64,000 nt of DNA from Leptolyngbya sp. SIO1E4 (GCA_010672825.2 JAAHFU020000005.1:372001-436000), one strand, 5' to 3'; positions 51,363-60,173 are shown, counted from the stretch's first letter. Translations and numbers: made by a program. Notes: generated by a model not told the origin, from the letters alone.

Positions 51363-51785
51363 GTGACAGAAGCGCTCAGCAAGACTATCTCTCAGTGTAA
51401 GTTTGAGAGCCTAACACCCATATTGAATGTCAAGGATATTCGAGAAAGTGTTCACTATTACGTCAATATTCTAGGTTTCAAGCAGGATTGGGATTGGGGT
51501 GATCCGCCTACCTTTGCATCTGTATCAAGAGATGATGTTTGTATCTTCTTCTGTCAGGGAGCCCAAGGCAAATCCGGTACCTGGATGTCAATCTTTGTGG
51601 AAGATGTTGATGCCTTGTACGAAGACTATCAGGCTAAAGGAGCCATTATTCGTCAAGCACCTACCAATTTCTCGTGGGGTGTAAGAGAGATGAATATTGA
51701 AGATCTAGATGGCCATCGCCTACGCATAGGAGCATCGACAAATGCCCCCAGTGATGGGGTTGATCTATGTGAAGAAGTTGCGTAA
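51363..51785 (+). CDS. VOC superfamily protein
   Basis: A 140-residue VOC protein starting at GTG 51363, with GGAGG seven bases before it. Landmarks: LTPILNVKDIRESVHYYVNI, DWDWGDPPTFASVSRDD, FVEDVDALYEDYQAKGA and MNIEDLDGHRLRIG. It is related to, but clearly diverged from, the VOC gene upstream (older duplication). Its stop at 51785 is immediately followed by a fetB fragment, marking a recombination junction. Confidence 0.88.
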   Translation: MTEALSKTISQCKFESLTPILNVKDIRESVHYYVNILGFKQDWDWGDPPTFASVSRDDVCIFFCQGAQGKSGTWMSIFVEDVDALYEDYQAKGAIIRQAPTNFSWGVREMNIEDLDGHRLRIGASTNAPSDGVDLCEEVA

Positions 51786-51786
51786 G

Positions 51787-51905
51787 GGCATGATGACAGG
51801 GCAAATGCTCGCGGGGGTGAATCTGACTGATGCGGCACGCTACAAATCGTGATTTATTTCACCCTAGCTGCAGGCACTGCCCTGGCTTGTATCAGCGTTA
51901 AAGCG
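51787..51905 (+). pseudogene. fetB fragment (C-terminal part)
   Basis: Reading GMMTGQMLAGVNLTDAARY, then after a one-base loss IVIYFTLAAGTALACISV, this is the intact FetB segment GMMTGQMLAGVNPTNAVRYQ...ACIGV (gene at 18340-19143). About 40 codons remain, frame-shifted, with no start. It sits directly against the VOC stop codon, so a former fetB was joined here by deletion. Confidence 0.85.
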
Positions 51906-51907
51906 AT

Positions 51908-52651
51908 CTAAGCTTTCGTAGCCTCTACCCGATGAGCGCCTTGCCGACGCCTTAGGCCAGTAGCCAGTAAACTACTGCCGATACCCAGCAAGCCCAAGAG
52001 AGAAGCGGGTTCCGGCACAGCCGTAACTTGAGCAAATTGCCCTGTCTTATTGAGGGGGGTAACCGGTTGACCGTTGGGCGGTAGGTAAGCATCTCCAACC
52101 CGGCCCGTATCAATCAGCTGCTGAGTGGTAAAGGGAGGAAAAGCCACGTCCTCGTGGGAAGAAAAGCCCAGAGGAAATCCAAATTCATCGGCCCAGTCAT
52201 CGATGTGCAGGTGGGGCGTGCTGCTGCGGGGTGGTTTCGACCAGAAGCTCAGGCCACTAGCAAGACTGGGGTCATTGCCGCTTTCGCGATCAAAATTGGG
52301 CGCACCCAAGTTAAGACCGTCGGGCTCGTTGTAGCTCCCAGCCTGGAGAATCTCTTGAGTATCGGTATCAAAGTTGAAATTGACCCCAGGGTCAAGGTGA
52401 TTATCGGCGTAGGTCTGCAGCAGGGTTCCATCTGGGGCAAAGAAGGAAATATTGAGGAAGTCTAAATCATCGGTTCTGACAATGCCGCCTAGGTAGCTTT
52501 GGGTTTCGTCGTAACCAAATGACCCTGACACTTGAAACCCAGCGATTTGCCCAGTCCAGTCAAAGTTAAATTCAATCGCTTCAGCACGAGCCGGAATCGC
52601 TAAGCCCAGCGCTAAACCAATAACAAGACTTTTTCTCAGCATGAGGAACAT
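51908..52651 (-). CDS. PEP-CTERM sorting-domain protein
   Basis: A 247-residue secreted protein. The signal peptide is MFLMLRKSLVIGLALGLAIP with cleavage near ARAEA; the C-terminus has VPEPASLLGLLGIGSSLLA followed by LRRR, the full PEP-CTERM anchor (proline-glutamate-proline, hydrophobic helix, basic tail). Such proteins are sorted by exosortase to the envelope or exopolysaccharide. The middle (FNFDWTGQIAGFQVSGSFGY) is beta-rich like other cyanobacterial PEP-CTERM proteins. ATG 52642 is an alternative start. It is bracketed by two fetB fragments and thus lies inside a rearranged zone. Confidence 0.88.
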   Translation of the reverse strand: MFLMLRKSLVIGLALGLAIPARAEAIEFNFDWTGQIAGFQVSGSFGYDETQSYLGGIVRTDDLDFLNISFFAPDGTLLQTYADNHLDPGVNFNFDTDTQEILQAGSYNEPDGLNLGAPNFDRESGNDPSLASGLSFWSKPPRSSTPHLHIDDWADEFGFPLGFSSHEDVAFPPFTTQQLIDTGRVGDAYLPPNGQPVTPLNKTGQFAQVTAVPEPASLLGLLGIGSSLLATGLRRRQGAHRVEATKA

Positions 52652-52899
52652 CGATCAGACATCTCCAAAAGATAAAATTGTGGGTAGTTTGTAAAACTGA
52701 CAGGCAACCGTAAACAGAGCCACCTCAATACGGGAGCAGTGCCAATCCCTTTACGGATAAACCATTCGTATGATTTTGACTCGGGATTATCAACCTTGTG
52801 ATCAGTAAACTGTGCTATGGCGACAACCGCCTGACACCGTAGTACGAGCCGATCAAGACTGACAACCTTCTGTCATTAACAATATTATTATTTCAACAC

Positions 52900-52920
52900 T
52901 AATGCAAACATTTTGCATTA
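52900..52920. repeat. Perfect 9-3-9 palindrome TAATGCAAA/TTTGCATTA
   Basis: TAATGCAAA-CAT-TTTGCATTA in the gap 52652-53064, which otherwise shows nothing recognisable. The TGCATTA half recurs beside Fur-like sites of AraC genes (24218, 34828, 42670), so it may be a metal-regulator site left without its gene. Confidence 0.4.
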
Positions 52921-53064
52921 AATGACACCAGGAATTCCATTTTTATGCTGGGCTAGAGAGTACGCTGAAGGCATACACCAATTGGGCTTCGACGCCGACC
53001 ACTGGGCAGTAACACTGGGCGATCGCAGTATAGTCTTCACTCACGTCGCAAGGGGTAAGGGCAG

Positions 53065-53246
53065 GAACGCAGGCAATATTTCAGTTAATTGCACCCGCTT
53101 TCTTCCCTTCAATTTGTTGAAATAGACCCCCTCGTTTCAATTCTGGGAGCCAGCGGTTTTGTGACAGCGTTATTGGTAACTCATACCCATGATGCTGACA
53201 GAACTTGTGAGCTTATCCAGTATGATGACAGGACAAATGCTTGCTG
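53065..53246 (+). pseudogene. fetB fragment (internal parts fused)
   Basis: DNA from 53065 aligns with fetB at 18575-18670 (GCTTCAGTCAACCGCACCCG against TTTCAGTTAATTGCACCCG; then CCTTCAATTTATTGGAATAG against CCTTCAATTTGTTGAAATAG), is followed by a deletion, and resumes at 53203 with the GAGCTT..CCAGTATGATGACAGG stretch matching fetB at ~18940-18970. Several stops interrupt it. This is a second, separately decayed fetB copy. Confidence 0.75.
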
Positions 53247-54062
53247 CAATAGGTGACGAAACCCTCGCTTGAGGGTGCATTCATTGAGTCCCGCCTGACG
53301 CGCTAGGTCTGTTAGAGAGAGCGGATCGCATAACCGCTGATGCACAATCTCCCTAGCGTATTGCACCCGCTCTAAATCACTAGCGTTTAACTTGAATGGC
53401 TTGGGGGCAGGGGTGTCTGCTTCCAAACAGGCAATTTGCAGTGCCAATAACTCCGATGCCTTACTTTCTAAATACAGATGCTGAGCAGAGCCTTGGTAAG
53501 GACAACCAAGAATTTGCTGAAGCACCTGCGCCATGGCGGGCGTTATTTTCCCCAGCGATTTGTGAAATCGTCTCGTGTCCTGCATCATGTGCTGTAGAGG
53601 ACTCGGTAACGCATCATCTGTTGTGCTGAGTCCCTGGAAATAGTCCACGTTGGCACTTATCATCACCACCTGAATCGGCTGATCCGATCGCCATTCTTCG
53701 GTTTCAGTTAAATCGGGCAAATGATAAAGATAGTTGTGTCCGGCAATTTCTTCATAGTCTGCTTCAATCCCCGGTACGTGCGGCGTTTTGACTCTAGAGC
53801 CCCCCGATAGATAGAACTTGGCGACAATTGGGAAGGTCTCTTTGTGGTGATTGGTTAATGCCAGGGCTTGCTGTAATTGAATATTACGAATGTCAATGGT
53901 CAATCCCCTTCTGAGTTGAAGGGTACAATCGCCTCCCTGACCAATTTGCTGGGGCATCTTGAGCTGATAGCCCAGGTCAGTCGGCTGGTAAACGGGCTCA
54001 CCCTGTTCATGGGTCTGTACCAACAGGTTATGGAGGTCGGTATCGGTCAGCGCGATCGCCAT
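53247..54062 (-). pseudogene. AraC regulator truncated in the DNA-binding domain
   Basis: From ATG 54062 (MAIALTDTDLHNLLVQTHEQ) the frame has the complete sensing domain of the 9967-type subgroup (KFYLSGGSRVKTPHVPGIEA) and the first helix-turn-helix (LARQAGLNECTLKRGFRHLL), then changes abruptly at ~53247. The remaining codons (QQAFVLSSYWISSQ) are antisense fetB, and the second helix-turn-helix with the usual GYxNxSxF is absent. The frame still reads to 53181, so a protein may be made, but it cannot bind DNA normally. The break is exactly the fetB junction. Confidence 0.85.
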
Positions 54063-54195
54063 GTCAGCTCACAACCCATGAATCATAATTGAGAAACATT
54101 CCTAAACAATATAAATCAATAAGCCTCCCAAACTCACTGCTTTATCAAGCGACCTCTATGCAGCTTCCATCAATAGGCCGTTGGCTTTAGGATAT

Positions 54196-54210
54196 TGATA
54201 ATTAGTCTCA
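54196..54210 (+). promoter_or_regulatory. Fur box upstream of AraC 54285
   Basis: TGATAATTAGTCTCA: the first half is the exact TGATAAT of the classical consensus. It is 75 bases before the AraC start. The rest of the divergent gap 54063-54284 is unremarkable. Confidence 0.65.
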
Positions 54211-54284
54211 ACAAAAGCGTATTGTAAAGTGCGATCGTGCTTGGCTGAGACTGAACACTGTATCTACCGAGATGTCTGTATCCT

Positions 54285-55292
54285 ATGAAGGTGAATTTTT
54301 CGGCCAGCGATGTTGACGAGTTGTTTGGGCAATGGAACCAACAACTCGGAACCGTTCTCCAGGCCAACTTTAACGAAACCATCCTAGAGTTACCGCCTCG
54401 GTTAGGCAGCGGTCAGGTTCGTCATATCAGGCTTTATCCGGGGTTAGAAATCCTCATCCGCCAGCTCAAGTTTTGCGATGATTTGACCTTTGAAATGCAG
54501 TCAACCAATCTTTCACGCCTGATCAGTTTAGATTTCTATTTCTCAGGCTGTGCGGGGGCCGTATTTGAGGATGTCCGAGAAGATCTCACAGTGTTTGCCG
54601 GGAAGAGTGTTTTAATCAGTGCTTCGGATCTGGTTGGGAAAATTGAGTTTTCTGGCAAACAGCCGCTTTCTGCCGTCAGCCTACTGATCGATTTCAAGAC
54701 ATTCAAAACAATTGTTCAACATCGCCTCAAACAGACCGCTTTTGATCAGGACATTGACCAAGTCTTAGACCACATCGAACAAGGATTTTATTGTCAGACG
54801 GCTACAATGCTGCCTTGGATGCAGACGGCGGCTAAACAGATCCTCGACTGTCCCTTTAAGGGCGTTGTCAGACAGCTCTATCTTGAGAGTAAGGCGATTG
54901 AATTAATCTCCCTGTATTTGCATCAATGCTCCCTAAACGTTCACCCGAGTAGCCTGTCCCCTCAGCTCTGTTCAGAGGAGATTGAACGGGTGCAGCTGGC
55001 GAAGGAGATCCTGCTTACCAATCTTGAGCATCCCCCTTCGCTACTAGAACTCGCACAGCGAGTCGGCTTAAATGATTGCAAACTTAAACGGGGATTTCGT
55101 CAACTGTTTGGGACGACGGCGTTTGGGTACCTCTACCAGCAGCGGATGGAAAAAGCGCGGGATTTACTCAAGGTCAACACCATGAACATTACGGAGGTTG
55201 CCGCTGTTGTGGGCTACACCAATCCCAGTGCTTTTGGAGCAGCCTTCAAACGCATGTTTGGCACGACTCCCAGCGCCTACCGACGGCAATAA
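54285..55292 (+). CDS. AraC family regulator of the first FyuA-like cassette
   Basis: A 335-residue regulator (MKVNFSASDVDELFGQWNQQ). Sensing domain: RLGSGQVRHIRLYPGLEILI. DNA-binding domain: ELAQRVGLNDCKLKRGF and ITEVAAVVGYTNPSAFGAAF, end FKRMFGTTPSAYRR. It is a sister of the AraC at 60174 (helix LNDYKLKIGF, end LSPNSYKQRR), and both precede FyuA-like receptors with TCCGTTTGACGA-type operators. The distance to the receptor is now 324 bases because a 166-base inverted-repeat element has entered the operator region. Confidence 0.92.
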   Translation: MKVNFSASDVDELFGQWNQQLGTVLQANFNETILELPPRLGSGQVRHIRLYPGLEILIRQLKFCDDLTFEMQSTNLSRLISLDFYFSGCAGAVFEDVREDLTVFAGKSVLISASDLVGKIEFSGKQPLSAVSLLIDFKTFKTIVQHRLKQTAFDQDIDQVLDHIEQGFYCQTATMLPWMQTAAKQILDCPFKGVVRQLYLESKAIELISLYLHQCSLNVHPSSLSPQLCSEEIERVQLAKEILLTNLEHPPSLLELAQRVGLNDCKLKRGFRQLFGTTAFGYLYQQRMEKARDLLKVNTMNITEVAAVVGYTNPSAFGAAFKRMFGTTPSAYRRQ

Positions 55293-55325
55293 AATAATGC
55301 TCTCATGTAACCTGTCCGTTTGACG

Positions 55326-55491
55326 CTACTGCTTATACACATCTCGGTTTAGAAGATATCAGCGCTGTATGACCTCCCTTAATCCCTCCTTACTAAGGAG
55401 GGAAACCCAGTTCTCCTCCTTAGTAAGGAGGAGCTAGAGGAGGTCTCCAGCACGCTTCTGGATCAGACAAGGACTTATTTATAAGCAGTAG
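55326..55491. mobile_element. 166-bp MITE-like element with 12-bp target duplication
   Basis: Perfect 12-base terminal inverted repeats CTACTGCTTATA (55326-55337) and TATAAGCAGTAG (55480-55491) are bounded on both sides by GTCCGTTTGACG (55314-55325 and 55492-55503), i.e. a 12-base target duplication without gap. Inside are two near-palindromes, TCCCTCCTTACTAAGGAGGG (from 55383) and CTCCTCCTTAGTAAGGAGGA (from 55413). No coding capacity. The duplicated target is the first half-site of the receptor operator. Confidence 0.8.
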
Positions 55492-55492
55492 G

Positions 55493-55529
55493 TCCGTTTG
55501 ACGAGAGAAAAAATCCGTTTGACGAGAGA
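55493..55529 (+). promoter_or_regulatory. 21-bp-period AraC operator of receptor 55617
   Basis: TCCGTTTGACGAGAGA occurs perfectly at 55493-55508 and 55514-55529. A third partial copy (TCCGTTTGACG, 55315-55325) is the target duplication left of the inserted element. Confidence 0.75.
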
Positions 55530-55566
55530 CGCGATCGCCACTTCCCCCCTAGAATCCTCCCAAGCT

Positions 55567-55587
55567 TATTAGGAACAAATACTAATA
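55567..55587 (+). promoter_or_regulatory. Inverted repeat at the expected Fur position
   Basis: TATTAG (55567-55572) and CTAATA (55582-55587) flank 9 bases just before the receptor leader. It is a poor match to the other Fur-like sites; listed because of position. Confidence 0.3.
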
Positions 55588-55616
55588 GGCCAAATTTGAC
55601 TCGGTGTGAGGGTTTC

Positions 55617-58325
55617 ATGAGTGGGATAAATGTGCAGCGATGCCTGTGGATGACCGGCACAGCATGGCTTGTGGTGAGTCAGTCAGTTGCAGCGAAGACG
55701 GTTGCGACACAAGGGTTTTCACCGCAAGCCCAAGACAGGATGAAAGAGCAGCTGTTGTTAGTTCAACACGCTGCAAATACAACGGTGCTTCACACCCCGT
55801 TCCCTGTTCCCGATGCCCGGTTCCCCTCGAACCAACAAACTGTACCTGACCAAAATTCCCAGGACTACAGGTTGTTCGAGCAATCGTCGCAACAGACGAC
55901 TCACGGCTTAGAATCCACAAGCCAAACGCTTGCCCAACGGACGATCATCCAAATTACCGGCGTGCAGTTGAACGTCACCGAAACGGGCCTGGACATCACT
56001 TTAAATACTGCAAATGGGCCACTCGCGATTCCTTCCACGTCAGTCACGGGCAATGCATTGATTGCCGAGATTCCCGATGCGGTACTGACGTTGCCAGATG
56101 GCGATGACTTTCAAGCGGCCAGTCCCATGGAGGGTATTGCATTCATCACAGTCTCTAACTTACCGGGAGATCGTGTTCAAGTGGCCATCACCGGGGCAGC
56201 AGCTCCGCCAACCGCGACGGTGAGTGCCAGTTCGCAAGCCCTGCTGTTCAGCGTTGTGCCTGCAACCGAGTCTGAGGCAGCAACAGTCTCCGCAGAAACG
56301 GCAGAGGCTGGTGATGACGGGATTCGCATTGTGGTGACCGCTGAAAAAACACCGCAAGATATTCAGGATGTGCCCATCAGCCTGACCGTACTCACCCGCG
56401 ATGAGTTGGAGGACGCGCAAATCAACTCGCTGCAAGATATTGCAAGTAATGTCCCCAACTTCTACTTCAATCCCATCAATGCGGCGGGCAGTTACTTTAG
56501 CTACTACAGTATTCGAGGCTTGGGTAACTCTAACTTCCTGAACCGCGATGCCGTCGGCTTCTACATTGACGATGTCCCCTATGACTATGGGGGCTTTCTC
56601 GATCTCAATTTGATCGATTTAGAACGGGTGGAGGTCTTGCGAGGGCCGCAGAATACCCTTTACGGCAGAAGTAGCCAAGCGGGTGTGGTTAATATCATCA
56701 GCCGCCCGCCCACCAATTTTCTGGAAGTTCGATCGGCGGCGAGTTACGGCACGGAGAGCGATCGCAGCCTCCAGCTCTCGATCAGCGATGCCATTATCCC
56801 TGACGAACTCTCGTTTCGGGTGGCAGGAGCTTATAGCGCCCGTGATGGCTTCTTTGAAAACACATTTTTGGACGAATCGGTTGGAGAAGAATCTTCCCTA
56901 GCTGGACGGGCGCAATTCGTCTGGACGCCAGCGCCAGAGTGGAACATTTCCTTCAATGCCAACATCAGTGCCGACGATGATGGCGCTCCGATTGTGGTGC
57001 CCTTTGACTCACCGGATCCGTTCGAAATTGAGCAAGATTTTGATGGCTTTTATGATTCCAGCAACAATACCCAGGCGTTGCGAATCGCGTATGAAGGCTC
57101 TGGTTTGCGAGCTACCTCGATCACAACTCGGCGCTACTCCTATCAGGACTCCCAAGTGGATGCTGACGCCACTTCACTTGACTTATTTCGCCGCTTGGCA
57201 ACCTACGATTCAACAGTCTGGAGTCAGGAACTCCGGCTCCAATCCCCGGAAACAGCGAACCCATTCCAATGGCTACTGGGGGCCTATTACGAAGCCAATG
57301 ACTTCAATGCCATCGCCAATGGGTTTGAATTTAGTCCGTTGGCAGCCCAGCAATTAGGATTACCCTCAGCTGGCTTCGACCGCACCGATTATGAAATCGA
57401 TCGCGATACCTATGCCGTATTTGGCCAGGTCGATTATCAGCCCATTGAACCGCTGACGCTGACCGCTGGATTGCGCTACGAAGCGTCGGATAGTGAACTG
57501 GATCGACGGCGGGTCTTTGAAATTGCAGGACTCCCGCCGATACCTGCAGGCAGAACCTTTGACGGAGTAACTCGAGATGATAGCGAACTCCTGCCCCGAT
57601 TGGCGGCAGAATATCGCATCAGCCCCAATGTGATGGCCTATGCGAGCATTGCCAAAGGGTATCGACCGGGTGGATTGAATCCCACCGCTGAATCAGACGA
57701 CGTCTTGGAATATGAAGAGGAGACGTCCTGGAACTATGAGCTGGGCTTAAAAACCGCTTGGTTTGACGATCGCTTAGCGGCAAATCTGGCCGTTTTTACT
57801 ACACAGGTAAACGATTACCAGGTACTGCTGCGAGGATTTGATGCCCTGTCTAATGAAATTGTCAATGCCGATGCCAGAATCAATGGCGTTGAATTGGAAC
57901 TCAGGGCAACCCCGCTGGAGGGACTCGATTTGATCGCGGGCTTTGGATACATTGACGCCGAATTTACGGATTATGTGAATCCCTTTACCGATGAAAGATT
58001 CGACGGCAATCAGCTGCCCTACGCACCTGAATATACCTACAATCTAGCGGCTCAATATCGCAGTCCCGGTGGTTTATTCACGCGCTTGGAATTACAGGGT
58101 TCGGGCACCGCTTTTTTTGATGACGCCAATCGGTTTAAGCAAGACCCCTTTGCCTTAGTCAATGCTCGGATTGGATACGAGTGGGACCGGGGGGGCGTTT
58201 ATCTGTTTGCCACAAACTTATTTGACACGGAATACATCACAACGGCCTTTGCCGCACTCGGGCAAGATTTCGCCTCCTATGGCGATCGCCGCATTTTCGG
58301 CGTTCAAGTTCGATCCAACTTCTGA
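55617..58325 (+). CDS. TonB-dependent receptor, FyuA-like, with AMIN domain
   Basis: A 902-residue receptor, start ATG 55617 (MSGINVQRCLWMTGTAWLVV) six bases behind GTGTGAGG (55604-55611). After a signal peptide and long linker: AMIN (~105-200, IIQITGVQLNVTETGLDITL), TonB box IRIVVTAEK (~240), plug with DVPISLTVLTRDELEDA, YYSIRGLGNSNFLNRD, FYIDDVPYDYGGFLDLN and LERVEVLRGPQNTLYGRSS, barrel, end FGVQVRSNF. The plug belongs to the FyuA/pesticin-receptor side of the family, distinct from the eight receptors to the left. The following MFS gene is of the RhtX/FptX type, so ligand import here probably uses that single permease rather than a binding protein and ABC transporter. Confidence 0.92.
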   Translation: MSGINVQRCLWMTGTAWLVVSQSVAAKTVATQGFSPQAQDRMKEQLLLVQHAANTTVLHTPFPVPDARFPSNQQTVPDQNSQDYRLFEQSSQQTTHGLESTSQTLAQRTIIQITGVQLNVTETGLDITLNTANGPLAIPSTSVTGNALIAEIPDAVLTLPDGDDFQAASPMEGIAFITVSNLPGDRVQVAITGAAAPPTATVSASSQALLFSVVPATESEAATVSAETAEAGDDGIRIVVTAEKTPQDIQDVPISLTVLTRDELEDAQINSLQDIASNVPNFYFNPINAAGSYFSYYSIRGLGNSNFLNRDAVGFYIDDVPYDYGGFLDLNLIDLERVEVLRGPQNTLYGRSSQAGVVNIISRPPTNFLEVRSAASYGTESDRSLQLSISDAIIPDELSFRVAGAYSARDGFFENTFLDESVGEESSLAGRAQFVWTPAPEWNISFNANISADDDGAPIVVPFDSPDPFEIEQDFDGFYDSSNNTQALRIAYEGSGLRATSITTRRYSYQDSQVDADATSLDLFRRLATYDSTVWSQELRLQSPETANPFQWLLGAYYEANDFNAIANGFEFSPLAAQQLGLPSAGFDRTDYEIDRDTYAVFGQVDYQPIEPLTLTAGLRYEASDSELDRRRVFEIAGLPPIPAGRTFDGVTRDDSELLPRLAAEYRISPNVMAYASIAKGYRPGGLNPTAESDDVLEYEEETSWNYELGLKTAWFDDRLAANLAVFTTQVNDYQVLLRGFDALSNEIVNADARINGVELELRATPLEGLDLIAGFGYIDAEFTDYVNPFTDERFDGNQLPYAPEYTYNLAAQYRSPGGLFTRLELQGSGTAFFDDANRFKQDPFALVNARIGYEWDRGGVYLFATNLFDTEYITTAFAALGQDFASYGDRRIFGVQVRSNF

Positions 58326-58363
58326 TCAAACCCCTTCTTTTTGATAAAACATCCTCTGTTTCA

Positions 58364-59611
58364 ATGAATCGTCAACAACTCAAAAAACTGGGTCTACTCG
58401 GCAGTTTATATGTCTCCCAATATATCCCGATCACGTTTCTCTACGAGACTCTGCCGATTTTTCTGCGTCAGCAAGGGCTCTCTTTAAGAACCATCGGTTT
58501 GCTGAATCTGCTAGCGTTACCGCTCATCTTCAAATTCTTGTGGTCACCCTTTATTGATCGGTACGGGTTTACCCGTTGGGGGCATTATCGCGTTTGGATT
58601 TTTGGGTTTCAAATACTATTGGGCGGCACCACTATGGCGCTGGCCTTTGTCGACGTGACGAGTCAATTTCAGCTTTTACTCACAGGCGCTTTGTTGATTA
58701 GTGTCCTCAGTGCCAGTCAGGACATTGCCACCGATGCCCTGGCCGTAGGATTACTCCCCCCTCAAGAGCGGGGATTCGGCAATGGGGTGCAGCGAGGCGG
58801 CAATGCACTGGGAGCGGTGATCGGGGGTGGGGGCATGCTGCTGCTGCTCAATTTTTGGGGTTGGCAAGGGACGCTCTTGGGCTTAGCGGGCCTAATCCTC
58901 TTGGCGCTGATGCCTCTGATGAGGCACCGCGAAATTGTTCCACAAAAACCGGCAGGGTATGAAGACTTAAACGCTATCAAGGGTTACTTTAAGACCCTGA
59001 CAAATTTTTGCCGTCGTCCACAAATCGGCGGGTGGCTGCTAGTTTTAGTAACCTATGCCTTTGGGCCTTACATGGCTTCCACCATGTTCCGACCGTTGCT
59101 GGTAGATGTGGGGCTATCGCTGGCCGACATTGGTTTGCTCTTAGGTGTCATCAGCTATAGCGCAGGCTTTGCCGGAGCCCTAGTGGCAGGGTTACTGATT
59201 ACCCAATTGGGCCGCAAGCGATCGCTGCTGATTTTCGGCTCTCTGCAGGTGGGGGCGATCGCCACTTATTTACTGCCCGTAGCGGGCTTTGTCAGTTTGC
59301 CGATGTTATCGCTGGTGGCGATTACCAACCAGGTAATCAATAGCATGGCGACCACCACCTTGTTCACCATCATGATGGACAAAAGCCAGGTAGGCACGGC
59401 GGGCACCGACTACACTGTGCAGTCATCCATTGCGTATCTCAGCGGTGTCGCCGCCGCTGTTGTCAGCGGTATCGTCGCCCAAGCCATTGGTTATCCAGGA
59501 TTGTTCGGCCTCAGTATGGCGATCGCCTTAGCCAGCATCTTGATCGTTTTGGTGATTTTTCAAGAGACAAACACACCTCAACTTCAACCCAATCAGGAGA
59601 CATTCACATGA
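58364..59611 (+). CDS. MFS siderophore importer, RhtX/FptX-like
   Basis: A 415-residue inner-membrane protein with ~12 helices, opening LLGSLYVSQYIPITFLYETL. Diagnostic stretches: LPLIFKFLWSPFIDRYGF, SASQDIATDALAVGLLPPQE and QRGGNALGAVIGGGGMLLLL, the signature of AmpG-like transporters that include RhtX (rhizobactin) and FptX (pyochelin). Such permeases import an intact ferri-siderophore without an ATPase. It begins 38 bases behind the FyuA-like receptor and overlaps the next gene by four bases, so receptor, permease and NTF2-like protein form one operon. AmpG-type muropeptide transport is the alternative but context favours siderophore import. Confidence 0.88.
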   Translation: MNRQQLKKLGLLGSLYVSQYIPITFLYETLPIFLRQQGLSLRTIGLLNLLALPLIFKFLWSPFIDRYGFTRWGHYRVWIFGFQILLGGTTMALAFVDVTSQFQLLLTGALLISVLSASQDIATDALAVGLLPPQERGFGNGVQRGGNALGAVIGGGGMLLLLNFWGWQGTLLGLAGLILLALMPLMRHREIVPQKPAGYEDLNAIKGYFKTLTNFCRRPQIGGWLLVLVTYAFGPYMASTMFRPLLVDVGLSLADIGLLLGVISYSAGFAGALVAGLLITQLGRKRSLLIFGSLQVGAIATYLLPVAGFVSLPMLSLVAITNQVINSMATTTLFTIMMDKSQVGTAGTDYTVQSSIAYLSGVAAAVVSGIVAQAIGYPGLFGLSMAIALASILIVLVIFQETNTPQLQPNQETFT

Positions 59612-60063
59612 GTGACATCCACCCATCTCATTCGGCAATCACGGCCTTGTATGAGCGCTTTTTAGATATCTTAGAGCGCAAAGACTTTGATCAGCTTCAG
59701 GAGGTCGTGACGTCTGATTTTTGGTATACCGAAAATGGCCATAACATGACCCTACAACAGCTCATTGAGCGTGAGAAACAAGCCCTGAAAGGTAAACCCA
59801 AATCAACGGTTAACTCACATATTCGAGACATCAAGATTGAGAACGACACGGCATTCCTCACCGTTGAGGGGGACTTTACAACAGACATTGAAATGAATGG
59901 CGCTCTTCACACCTATGCTGGCAACGTCGCGCAGCGAATTGCAGCCGTTCAGCAGGCTGGGCAATGGCTTTTCAAGTCTTCGGAAGTCACGGCAACGCAA
60001 ATGACGCTGGATGGCAAGCCGGTTGATCCGGCAACGTTAGATGCCATGCACCGGGTTGAATAG
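59608..60063 (+). CDS. NTF2/SnoaL-like small protein coupled to the permease
   Basis: A 151-residue protein. Its ATG overlaps the permease TGA (ATGA, 59608-59611). The pattern (ITALYERFLDILERKDFDQL, then VTSDFWYTENGHNMTLQQL, VNSHIRDIKIENDTAFLTVE and AGQWLFKSSEV) is that of NTF2-like/DUF4440-SnoaL alpha+beta proteins. These bind or transform small molecules in a conical pocket. There is no signal peptide, so it acts in the cytoplasm, where the imported ferri-siderophore arrives; handling or hydrolysis of the ligand is an inference from the coupled position. I know no named siderophore-utilisation protein of this family. Confidence 0.8.
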   Translation: MSDIHPSHSAITALYERFLDILERKDFDQLQEVVTSDFWYTENGHNMTLQQLIEREKQALKGKPKSTVNSHIRDIKIENDTAFLTVEGDFTTDIEMNGALHTYAGNVAQRIAAVQQAGQWLFKSSEVTATQMTLDGKPVDPATLDAMHRVE

Positions 60064-60173
60064 GGCAGAATCCTAAGAATTTTATTGACAACTCTTCTTG
60101 ATAAGCAAGAGGAGTGGTAGCATGCGATCGCGTAACTATCCCAGACTGATTGCCCAATCAGCGTCGCAGCACC

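Noticed and set aside
52922-53125. Plus-strand 67-codon frame starting MTPGIPFLCWAREY
   Set aside because: Its second half is fetB-derived pseudogene sequence in a shifted frame and there is no ribosome-binding site; not a gene.
53181-53246. C-terminal 22 codons of the AraC frame ending at 53181
   Set aside because: They are antisense fetB sequence joined by rearrangement and do not belong to the AraC family.
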